From assembly GCA_012026715.1 (NCBI GenBank), contig VEPB01000044.1, forward strand, positions 1 to 6,627: DNA of 6,627 nucleotides, given 5' to 3'. The notes under the pieces were generated by a model that was not told the DNA's origin, did no database searches, and saw only the letters and a program-made list of their open reading frames with translations. The stretch comes from Methylococcaceae bacterium. Its GTDB lineage: Bacteria > Pseudomonadota > Gammaproteobacteria > Methylococcales > Methylococcaceae. The translations under genes and the position numbers were made by a program. Shown in pieces: positions 1-6,565 of this stretch. The stretch's first letter is position 1. Every line of letters begins with the position of its first letter.

Positions 1-22
1 ACCCAAGCCCGCAGCGCTTGGG
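1..22. repeat. small hairpin at left window edge
   Basis: Bases 2-8 (cccaagc) and 16-22 (gcttggg) form a perfect 7-bp inverted repeat around a 7-base loop. Read on the minus strand the hairpin ends one base from the window edge with a single T visible, so it could be a terminator whose T-run lies outside the window. Read on the plus strand it is followed by ccctgcc, which is not a T-run. The function cannot be decided from what is visible. Confidence 0.35.
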
Positions 23-288
23 CCCTGCCATCGCCGATACAGCGGGACGACGTTCACCCTGCCTGATACCGGCCACGCACCGACGGGCGGTAGCAGCCAT
101 TACCGGCCACTGGCGATGCCGCCGAAAGTTTCCGTCCCTAAGTTCAGCGAATGGCACTTTTCGGCAAGCAACCTTGAGTCCTCTTTGGCTCGACCCGGCC
201 ATAACCCGTCATCGCGGTGTCCTTCCATTTGGACGCCCGAATGGCCGCTGCACCCAGGAAGCTGACGGTCCCGTAGATGCTTTGGCCG
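23..288. other. non-coding, repeat-like intergenic stretch
   Basis: No reading frame here looks like a real protein. The short minus-strand frames (about 63 and 76 codons) overlap each other, run across the terminator downstream of the macroglobulin gene, and show no recognisable domain. The stretch has internal repetition: taccggccac occurs at 67-76 and 101-110, and gacgttcacc at 49-58 recurs at 309-318, just outside this interval. The minus strand carries gccattcg twice. The overall look, with TGAACGTC blocks next to variants of 'ggtaatggctgct', is reminiscent of non-coding dispersed repeats seen between genes in many gammaproteobacteria. That resemblance is from memory and untested. No pbpC start is visible, although pbpC is the usual neighbour of thioester macroglobulin genes. 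Confidence 0.4.
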
Positions 289-307
289 AAAAAAAGTCGG
301 CCAAAGC
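279..307. repeat. 11-bp inverted repeat overlapping the terminator
   Basis: Bases 279-289 (gctttggccga) are the exact reverse complement of 297-307, separated by the 7-base loop aaaaaag. The right arm is shared with the terminator hairpin at 296-311, so the two folds are mutually exclusive. There is no T-run after either end of the long stem, so it is not itself a canonical terminator. It could protect the 3' end of a read-through transcript or simply be the mirrored half of a repeat element. Confidence 0.6.
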
Positions 308-311
308 CGAC
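289..311 (-). terminator. intrinsic terminator of the macroglobulin gene
   Basis: Read on the minus strand, GTCGGC (311-306), loop TTTG (305-302) and GCCGAC (301-296) form a perfect GC-rich 6-bp stem. It is followed at once by seven T residues (295-289). It begins 44 bases after the TAA stop of the macroglobulin gene. This is the textbook layout of a rho-independent terminator and implies that transcription ends here rather than continuing into a downstream pbpC. An alternative, longer 11-bp hairpin (279-289 with 297-307) overlaps it and places the T-run in its loop. Confidence 0.75.
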
Positions 312-354
312 GTTCACCGCCTCCGTCCAATTCATCCTCTCCGGCAGGTATCGG

Positions 355-3300
355 TTATGTTCGTGGTATCTCCCCTCCCGCGCCGGATTTCACCTCGACC
401 GGCGCATTGGGCAGTTCGCCGAACATTTCCGGCAGGTACATGGCTTCGACTCGCGTGGGCGGCAGCAGGAAATGCCCGGGCTGGTTGAAGCGCAGCGTGT
501 ATTCCAGCGTCCACCGGCCTTTGGAAACCTGCCGGTAGTAGGCGCGGTATCCGTCGAACCGGCGTTCCTCATACTCCGCCCCGTTCCAGCCCTTCTGCTG
601 TTCCCCGGCCGTCGCCAACCGGGAGTCGCGCCCAAGCCCCGTTCCCAGAATGGAGGCGCCGGTCGGAACCGGATCGGTAACCGCCACCCAGCTCATGTCG
701 GCCTGGGCGGCGATTTCCAGCCGCACCCGGGCGACATCGCCGGGGCTCCATTGGCCGGGCCGGCTTTGCTCGATCGGAATGACGTCGCGGGTGATGGCGA
801 ACCCGGTGAATAGTGGCTCGCTCAGCGGCAGGGCGGCCCGGCTGGTCACGACGGCCCAAGGTGCTCCGCTGCCGTGGTGGCTGATGGTCAGGTGATCCCG
901 GCCCGGCGGCCAGGGAAATTCGAGGTCGGCCGGCTGACCGGTCCCCTGCCAGTCCGCGGTTTGGCTCGCGCCGCCCAGGACCGCTTCGGTTTGGCCGGCC
1001 ACCGGTTCCGCTTCGAAAACCGCGCCGAACCGCTCCAGTGCCAACCGCCCCCAGGCGTTGGCGGTGGTGGTGTCCCAGTGGCCGTGGTTCTGGCGCAGCA
1101 GGGCCCCGCGCATAAGGCCCGGCAGATCCTTGCGGCGCGCCGGCTGATCCAGCAGGGCGAGGACGGCCCGCGCGGAATTAAGGTCGGCGGAAACCATCAG
1201 CCACCAGAGCCGGTCGCGCCGTTCGGTGGAAAAGGACATCGCCGAGCCCTGGAGATTGATCCGGGCCCACAGGATGCGTTGCGCCTCCTGCAGTTTCCGC
1301 TCCCGGTTCCCGATATCCTGCTGGCGCTGCAGGATGCCGATCCAATCCAGCAGGGCGGAAGTCGGCCATTCGTTGGGCTGAATTGCCATGCCGGTAAGCA
1401 GGTCGGTTCGCCCCTGGCCGTAGCGGGTCAGCGCCTCCACGGCGGCGAGCCGGCGCTCAATGCCGTCGGCGCGGAACGACGGCCGAACGGCATTGCCGGC
1501 GACGAACATTTCCAGGCCCTTCAGCATCCGCTCCTGCGATTCTTCCGGGAGACTCCAGCCGGCCTGGTTCGCCAGCGCCAGCACATAGGCGGTCAGGCTG
1601 TCGCTGCCTGCGGCGTCTCCCCGCGGGAAGTAGCGCAACAAGCCCTCATCATCCATGTACTGAGGAAGGTCGTTCATGATTTGTCGCCACTGAACGAGGT
1701 CGCGCAATGCAACCGCCTTGGACACCCGCTGTTCCAGGCAATCGTGGGGGTAAGCGGCCATGTAACTCGTCAGGCCGCCCAAGTCGGCGGCCAGGGAGGG
1801 CAACAGGGAAACCATGACGCCGCCCCGGTCTGGTATGGCATCCGCTGGCCGCTGCAGCGGGAGCTGGTAAGGCTGATCGACGCGTGCCAGGGTGGCTTGC
1901 TGCACCCGTACCGGCGTCACCGGCAGCACCCGCTGTTCCGCCTTGAGTGCGTCCAGCGCCGAACCGTTTTGATCACGGGCCGTGATTTCCCAATTCAGCC
2001 GCTCGGCGCCCGCCGGCGCCCGAACCTGCCAGGCCGGCTTGGCGGTTTCGCCGGGCTGGAGCCGCACCGGCTTGGGACGGAGCGCTTCCAACGGCGCGCC
2101 GCCGGGAACCGAAACCGCCGCGTTCAGTTCCAGGCTGACGGGACCTTCGCCGGTGTTGCGAACGCTAAACTGGGCGTCGAATTCATCGCCCTCGTGGACC
2201 ACCGGCGGCAGGCCGGAAAACAGCGCGACCGGTTGCTCGGTGCGGATCGTCGCCTCGCCGGTACCGAACCGCTCGGCTCCCGCGTGGGCCATTGCCACGA
2301 TGCGGAAGCGCGTCAACGCATCGTTGAGGGGAACCTCCAACTCCGCCTCGCCGTCGCCATCCAGGGCGACGCGGCCCTGCCACAGCACCAGGCTGTCGAA
2401 GTTTGCACGCACAGTCTTGCCCACTCCAACGCCATCATCTCCGCCCGTCATGTTGTGCTTGAACATCCGTTCCAGCTTGACTATGGCCTCCTCGGCGTCG
2501 TCGGCGGATACGCCGCCGCCCACCGGGCCCCAGCGGCGCTGGCCGAGCACCCGCTTGACCGCCGAAGCCGTCTCGACCGACAGCGCGCGGGGCTGCATCA
2601 GCCGGTCGAGCACCTGCCAGGACGGGTTGGGCTTTAGTTCCAGCAGGGCTTCATCGACCACGGCGATGGCGACTTCCGCCGGCGCCGGCAGATCGCCGCC
2701 GTCGGCTGGCCGCACCGCGATCCTCACCTTGGCCCGGTCCCGCACCCGGTGGGTTTCCCGCTCCGGCAGGACCGCCACATCCAGTTGGAACGCCTTGGGG
2801 GCGACCTTGATCATTGCGGTCGCCAAGATCGCCGAGGGCTTGGCGGGATCGTCGAACAGCCCCGGCGGTCCGGCGTCTCCCAGCCGCCCGTGCACCGCCA
2901 GCACCGACACGAACACGTTGGGTGCGTAGGCGGCCTTCAGCGGAATGTCGATGGTGGAGCCCTCCCCTTTCAGGGCGGTCGTGAATTGGTCGAGGACCCC
3001 GTCACGCTCCACCGTCACCAGCGCAGCCGCCCGTTCGAACGGCATCCGCACCCGTAACCGGGCGGTGTCCTCCGGCTGGTAGAGCGCTTTTTCGGGTTTC
3101 ACTTCGAAGCGTTCGTCCTGATCGGAAAGCAAGCGAGACAACTTTTCCTCGACGGCAAAAGCGTATTCCCCTCCTGCACTCAGATACTTGGCATAGTCGA
3201 ATACAACGTCGGTGACACTGGCAAAAGACTCTGTGCCGTCCCCGTCGCGGGTGCGCGCCCTGATCAGACACCAGTTAAAGTTGTCGGAAACCGGCACCGA

Positions 3301-6207
3301 TCCCGAGCACGGCAGGATGCCGTTCGTATCGGTCGTGCCGCTGCAGATCTGTCCCAGCGGCTTTCGTTGGGTTGACGGCGAGGTGAACGCAGCCTGCAAG
3401 GCTTCGCCGAACAGGTCGACGGTCACCGCCTGCCCGGCAACCGGTTTTCCCTGCGGGTCCAGCGCCACGATTTCGACGTGAAGCCGGTCGCTGCGCAAAC
3501 TGCCCCTGCGGCTCTTGATCCCCAGCACCACCTTGGCCGGCCATAGAGCGATGCGGTTGGCGACGCTGACCTGCTCGCCGTTGGCGTCCTGAAAATCCAG
3601 CTCGGCGACCAGATCCCGTGCGGTGCTGGTCTTGCGGAGGCCGGATATGGTCACCCGGCCACTACCACCCTGATCCAGGCTCAGATGTCGCGTCTGCGGC
3701 TTATCCTCGGCGGGTGCCGTATCGATCGCGTCCCAGCGGTCGTCGCCGAACCGGTAGTCCTCGTAGCCCGGAAACTCCACATCGCGCGGTTCCAGGGCGG
3801 TGCGAACAGTGACCGGCCAGCGGGCGGCGGGGCTGCCGTCCAGATAGGCGGCGGAGACTTTCAGGTCCAATGAAGGAACGTTGACCAACGGTTGGCGCGG
3901 GCCTTCGATCCGTCCCGTCATGGTCGGGAGCCGGAATTCGGCCACTTCGAATTCAGTCACATCATCCGTGTAACGCCCCAGCTTGGCGTCCGGCGGGATG
4001 GTCCAGGAGGACTCCGCCACGCCCTCGGCGTCGAATTGCATGGCAAATTCTATGGTTTCGTAGGTTCCCTGATGCCGGAGGCTCAACGTTGATGGGGCCG
4101 CGGCGGTGGGCAATTCCGCGGATGGAATCGACATCCCCTCGGTTTCGACGGTGCGCCGCCAATGTTTCATATGGACCGTCTCGCCGGGCTTGAACAGGCT
4201 GCGGTCCAGGGCAGTGGCCACGATTGCCTCGCCCGCGCGCCATAAGTGCGGAGATCGATAGGGATGTTGACCATCCCAGGGACCGAAGACACGGTCCTTC
4301 CAAACTCTGGCAAAGCTGAAGTCGTCATCCTTGCGGGCGCTGACCACCAGATCCGCCGATTTGTACTGCCCGCACCCGCCCAAGTCATCGGTGCCGGAAA
4401 GCACGGCTGCGTCCAGCCGCGCCAGGCCTTCGGCGGCGGTCCGACCTTGCCACAGCAGCGTGCCGCTGCAGGAATCATGAACCGCAACCTCGGCGTCGCC
4501 GACCGCTGCACCCGTATCCAGCGCCGTCACCCAGATCAGGGCCGTCCCCCGATAGGGCGCCTGTAAATCCCGGCTACTGTGTTTGAAATGCACGCCCAGG
4601 TTGGTGACCAGTACCGAGGTCACCGCCGGCCGGGGCCGTTCCGGTTCGGGAACGCCCTCGGGCTGGCGCGCTTCCGCTTCGACCACGTAAAACCCCGGTT
4701 CCTCCAGCTTGATGCCCCGCACTTCGCCGATGCCCGGCAACTGGGTTGGTTCCAGGGTAAACGGCTGGGTGATGTTGAGTCCGGCGAAAACCGAACCGGC
4801 CGTCGGATCGTTCGCCTGTGACACGCGTCCGAACCGTCCTCTGCGGCATTGTTCGACCCTCGCCATCCAATAGCCGATGCTCTTGATGTCTCCGCTCAGG
4901 TCAGGGCCAAGCGCAGCCCCAGCCTCAAATTGCGAGTCCGTTACCCTTAACCAATTTCCGGCAACGCCGTGTTCCGCGTTGAAAGCAAGGACCGGCAAAA
5001 AACTATCGGCTCCCCGCTCGAGGATGCTGAAAGGTTCTGCGAAATCGACACGGGTTGGAAACTCGCCCGTCGCCTTGACGGCCCGATCATCAGCCGGCCT
5101 CTTGACGGTTCGGCCGTCCTCGTCCACCAAGTCAGGTGGCAGGAGCAGCCGATAGCGCTGGTTTTCCGCAAAGGGACCGGGGAAGCTCACAACCCGGACC
5201 GATGACTGGCGAACCCGATCAAGAAGCTCAGCAGAGATCGCCTGGCCGGCACCCATCAGAACCAACCGTTCGGCCTGCTCGGCCGGAATCGGCGCGTTGA
5301 ATTCCGCCGTCATTCGACTGCCAGGGTGGCAAACACTGCTAAAGCGATCGATGGGCCGGCACTTGAGTTCGACCTGCAGCTCCGGATGCACCCGGAACGG
5401 CAAGGCCTGTTCCTGGGTGTTGGAAACGCCCTGGATCGAGCGTATCCCTTTCCCGAACACCAGCTTCACCAGGGCGCCGGTCGGCCTGGGCGAAGCGCAG
5501 CGCAGGACCAGGATTTGCCGTTCGACCGCGGCCTGCTCCGCCCCGCCGAGTTGGTCGTAATCCTCCCGGATTCTCCGGCGCAAGGTATTGACCGCCCGAC
5601 TCTCCAGCGCGGCCCGGCGCGCTTCACCCGTTAGCAGTTCGATTGCGTCACCGAGACCCGGTTGATCCGAGACGCAGCGAGTGTGCGCCACAACGGAATC
5701 CGCGTCGGGCTCCGCGTCCAGCGCAAGCACGAAAACCTGGTGCTCCTTAACTTCTACGCCCAACGGCGGCTGCGATACCAGCACCAGCGGCCCGCCGGTA
5801 TCGAAGGCGAACCGGCGTTGGCCGCGCAGTTCGCGGCCCGCAAGATCCTTTACGCCCGCCTTGACGGAAAATCGGCACGCGATGCCACCGGGCAAGTCCC
5901 GGTCGAAGTCGTAGATCCAGGTCCTGTCGTCGGCCCAACGCCCGTGGCCGGGTTCGGGACAGTCGACATCGAAGGGATCGGGCTGACGTACATCCCCGAA
6001 CGCGGTCATGGCTTGGCTGAAATCGACGGAGACCTGCCGCACCGCGCGCACATAGCCCTGGGGTGAAAATCGATCGATACGGACCCCGGCTTGAGCAGCC
6101 AATGCCGAATCCGCGGACGCGAAAAAAACGATGACGCCGATCGCAACAACGACCCCAAATCCATGGACTGTCCCCACCAGAAGCCGAAGCGTCAATGCCA
6201 TAGCCAT
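355..6207 (-). CDS. alpha-2-macroglobulin family protein, thioester class (YfhM/ECAM-like)
   Basis: Large periplasmic protein of the bacterial alpha-2-macroglobulin family, thought to trap foreign proteases: bait cleavage exposes a thioester that bonds covalently to the attacker. Residues 1 to about 38 form a signal peptide (Arg8, hydrophobic core 17-29, then SALAA). No lipobox Cys follows it, unlike the lipoprotein ECAM. After a long N-terminal region of Ig-like domains comes an MG2-type motif SLFKPGETVHMK (670-681). A bait-region-type domain begins near Y1043 (ALVTVERDGV near 1067), and VVDE lies at 1183-1186. The macroglobulin core follows (NFDSLVLW near 1270; VPLNDALTRF ends at 1301; FSGLPP from 1330). 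The thioester motif YPHDCLEQ has C1490 and Q1493, and the helical thioester domain continues to HWDTTTANAW (1710-1719). A C-terminal macroglobulin-like domain has DPVPTG (1845-1850) and AMY (1922-1924). At 1950 residues it is about 300 longer than E. coli YfhM. The bait residues cannot be located. The reading frame is intact, with a TAA stop. The start may be the third codon (6201), which has better Shine-Dalgarno spacing. Confidence 0.96.
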   Translation of the reverse strand: MAMALTLRLLVGTVHGFGVVVAIGVIVFFASADSALAAQAGVRIDRFSPQGYVRAVRQVSVDFSQAMTAFGDVRQPDPFDVDCPEPGHGRWADDRTWIYDFDRDLPGGIACRFSVKAGVKDLAGRELRGQRRFAFDTGGPLVLVSQPPLGVEVKEHQVFVLALDAEPDADSVVAHTRCVSDQPGLGDAIELLTGEARRAALESRAVNTLRRRIREDYDQLGGAEQAAVERQILVLRCASPRPTGALVKLVFGKGIRSIQGVSNTQEQALPFRVHPELQVELKCRPIDRFSSVCHPGSRMTAEFNAPIPAEQAERLVLMGAGQAISAELLDRVRQSSVRVVSFPGPFAENQRYRLLLPPDLVDEDGRTVKRPADDRAVKATGEFPTRVDFAEPFSILERGADSFLPVLAFNAEHGVAGNWLRVTDSQFEAGAALGPDLSGDIKSIGYWMARVEQCRRGRFGRVSQANDPTAGSVFAGLNITQPFTLEPTQLPGIGEVRGIKLEEPGFYVVEAEARQPEGVPEPERPRPAVTSVLVTNLGVHFKHSSRDLQAPYRGTALIWVTALDTGAAVGDAEVAVHDSCSGTLLWQGRTAAEGLARLDAAVLSGTDDLGGCGQYKSADLVVSARKDDDFSFARVWKDRVFGPWDGQHPYRSPHLWRAGEAIVATALDRSLFKPGETVHMKHWRRTVETEGMSIPSAELPTAAAPSTLSLRHQGTYETIEFAMQFDAEGVAESSWTIPPDAKLGRYTDDVTEFEVAEFRLPTMTGRIEGPRQPLVNVPSLDLKVSAAYLDGSPAARWPVTVRTALEPRDVEFPGYEDYRFGDDRWDAIDTAPAEDKPQTRHLSLDQGGSGRVTISGLRKTSTARDLVAELDFQDANGEQVSVANRIALWPAKVVLGIKSRRGSLRSDRLHVEIVALDPQGKPVAGQAVTVDLFGEALQAAFTSPSTQRKPLGQICSGTTDTNGILPCSGSVPVSDNFNWCLIRARTRDGDGTESFASVTDVVFDYAKYLSAGGEYAFAVEEKLSRLLSDQDERFEVKPEKALYQPEDTARLRVRMPFERAAALVTVERDGVLDQFTTALKGEGSTIDIPLKAAYAPNVFVSVLAVHGRLGDAGPPGLFDDPAKPSAILATAMIKVAPKAFQLDVAVLPERETHRVRDRAKVRIAVRPADGGDLPAPAEVAIAVVDEALLELKPNPSWQVLDRLMQPRALSVETASAVKRVLGQRRWGPVGGGVSADDAEEAIVKLERMFKHNMTGGDDGVGVGKTVRANFDSLVLWQGRVALDGDGEAELEVPLNDALTRFRIVAMAHAGAERFGTGEATIRTEQPVALFSGLPPVVHEGDEFDAQFSVRNTGEGPVSLELNAAVSVPGGAPLEALRPKPVRLQPGETAKPAWQVRAPAGAERLNWEITARDQNGSALDALKAEQRVLPVTPVRVQQATLARVDQPYQLPLQRPADAIPDRGGVMVSLLPSLAADLGGLTSYMAAYPHDCLEQRVSKAVALRDLVQWRQIMNDLPQYMDDEGLLRYFPRGDAAGSDSLTAYVLALANQAGWSLPEESQERMLKGLEMFVAGNAVRPSFRADGIERRLAAVEALTRYGQGRTDLLTGMAIQPNEWPTSALLDWIGILQRQQDIGNRERKLQEAQRILWARINLQGSAMSFSTERRDRLWWLMVSADLNSARAVLALLDQPARRKDLPGLMRGALLRQNHGHWDTTTANAWGRLALERFGAVFEAEPVAGQTEAVLGGASQTADWQGTGQPADLEFPWPPGRDHLTISHHGSGAPWAVVTSRAALPLSEPLFTGFAITRDVIPIEQSRPGQWSPGDVARVRLEIAAQADMSWVAVTDPVPTGASILGTGLGRDSRLATAGEQQKGWNGAEYEERRFDGYRAYYRQVSKGRWTLEYTLRFNQPGHFLLPPTRVEAMYLPEMFGELPNAPVEVKSGAGGEIPRT

Positions 6208-6210
6208 GAA

Positions 6211-6215
6211 TCCTC
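6211..6215 (-). promoter_or_regulatory. ribosome binding site of the macroglobulin gene
   Basis: The minus strand reads GAGGA at 6215-6211. It lies only 3 bases before the ATG at 6207 but 9 bases before the second in-frame ATG at 6201. Usual spacing is about 5-9 bases, so translation may really begin at 6201 (MALTLRLL...), removing two residues. The signal peptide is equally good with either start. Confidence 0.6.
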
Positions 6216-6273
6216 ACGTCAATTCCAGAAAGTAATGGGCATCCCGCGCAAACTTGGCGGATCAACTTAGGGA

Positions 6274-6300
6274 ATCATACAGACGGTCCGCTTGTCGGAC
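6274..6300 (-). promoter_or_regulatory. candidate promoter and dyad upstream of the macroglobulin gene
   Basis: The minus strand carries TATGAT (6279-6274), five of six matches to the sigma-70 -10 consensus. It would place a transcript start near 6267 and give a leader of about 60 bases. No good -35 box lies 15-18 bases upstream. That spacer instead contains a perfect 5-bp dyad, gtccg (6286-6290) and cggac (6296-6300), separated by 5 bases, which could be a regulator site. With such short arms, chance cannot be excluded. Confidence 0.3.
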
Positions 6301-6319
6301 ACGTTCGTTTCGGATCGGG

Positions 6320-6493
6320 TCATTGGGGGATAGGCGGGCTGCACATTAGAAATGGGCGCGAACAAATCGAGCAATTTAGGGAAAGTTGCCGTTCGGGAAT
6401 GACTCGTTTGGAGAAAGTCGGATGGCTGCAATGGCCGAGGATTTCCCATTCGGTCGTCAGGGCCTGTGGCAGGTCCACCTGGGCAGCAGACAT
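6320..6493 (-). CDS. possible 57-residue hypothetical protein with strong RBS
   Basis: A short minus-strand frame begins MSAAQVDLPQALTTEWEIL and ends at TGA, 112 bases before the macroglobulin start. A perfect AGGAGG (6507-6502) lies 8 bases before its ATG, the best Shine-Dalgarno sequence in the window. The first 20 or so codons favour G or C in the third position modestly (about 13 of 20). The later part is rich in Cys, Ser and Pro (four Cys in the second half) and looks less like a folded protein. No family is recognised. A second ATG at 6497, in another frame (4 bases from the same AGGAGG), opens a 76-codon alternative ending at 6267; only one of the two can be the main product. It could also be a decayed gene remnant or a leader peptide. 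Same orientation as the macroglobulin gene, so co-transcription is possible. Confidence 0.33.
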   Translation of the reverse strand: MSAAQVDLPQALTTEWEILGHCSHPTFSKRVIPERQLSLNCSICSRPFLMCSPPIPQ

Positions 6494-6501
6494 TCATTCG
6501 T

Positions 6502-6507
6502 CCTCCT
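6502..6507 (-). promoter_or_regulatory. perfect Shine-Dalgarno sequence AGGAGG
   Basis: The minus strand reads AGGAGG at 6507-6502, followed by ACGAATGA and an ATG at 6493 (spacing 8). An overlapping ATG at 6497 has spacing 4. The spacing favours the start at 6493. This site is the main reason to consider the short ORF at 6320-6493 real. Confidence 0.45.
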
Positions 6508-6536
6508 GGTGGCTGCCGGCTGATCGGCCCAAAAAA

Positions 6537-6565
6537 TTCGAGTATGCCCCCTGATACTCTTCGAA
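6537..6565. repeat. bulged inverted repeat over the divergent gene start
   Basis: ttcgagtat (6537-6545) pairs with atactc (6554-6559) and cgaa (6562-6565), leaving a 2-base bulge (tt, 6560-6561) and an 8-base loop (gccccctg). The uninterrupted core is gagtat-N8-atactc, a typical shape for a dimeric regulator site. It spans the proposed ATG at 6544, so it could also be an mRNA hairpin that hides the start codon. It lies between the divergent short ORF (minus strand) and the partial gene (plus strand). Confidence 0.4.

Noticed and set aside
144..335. Minus-strand 63-codon frame starting MNWTEAVNVGFG, just after the macroglobulin gene
   Set aside because: It begins 19 bases after the stop but runs straight through the intrinsic terminator and into repeat-like sequence, overlaps another spurious frame, and does not resemble the start of PbpC or any other family I know.
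18..488. Plus-strand 156-codon frame at the left edge
   Set aside because: It overlaps the terminator and the 3' end of the macroglobulin gene on the opposite strand; its composition is Arg/Pro/Ala-rich and not protein-like.
874..2637. Open plus-strand frame of 587 codons antisense to the macroglobulin gene
   Set aside because: It lies wholly opposite an intact, well-supported gene. Its product is rich in Arg, Gly, Pro and Gln with no recognisable domain, as expected when GC-rich codon use suppresses stops on the opposite strand.
1982..2929. Open plus-strand frame of 315 codons
   Set aside because: Antisense shadow of the macroglobulin gene; Ser/Pro/Arg/Thr-rich low-complexity translation without domain features.
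6422..6523. Plus-strand 33-codon frame MAAMAEDFPFG with GGAG 8 bases upstream
   Set aside because: Very short, with no recognisable product, and it overlaps the better-supported minus-strand short ORF; the RBS match is weak enough to arise by chance.
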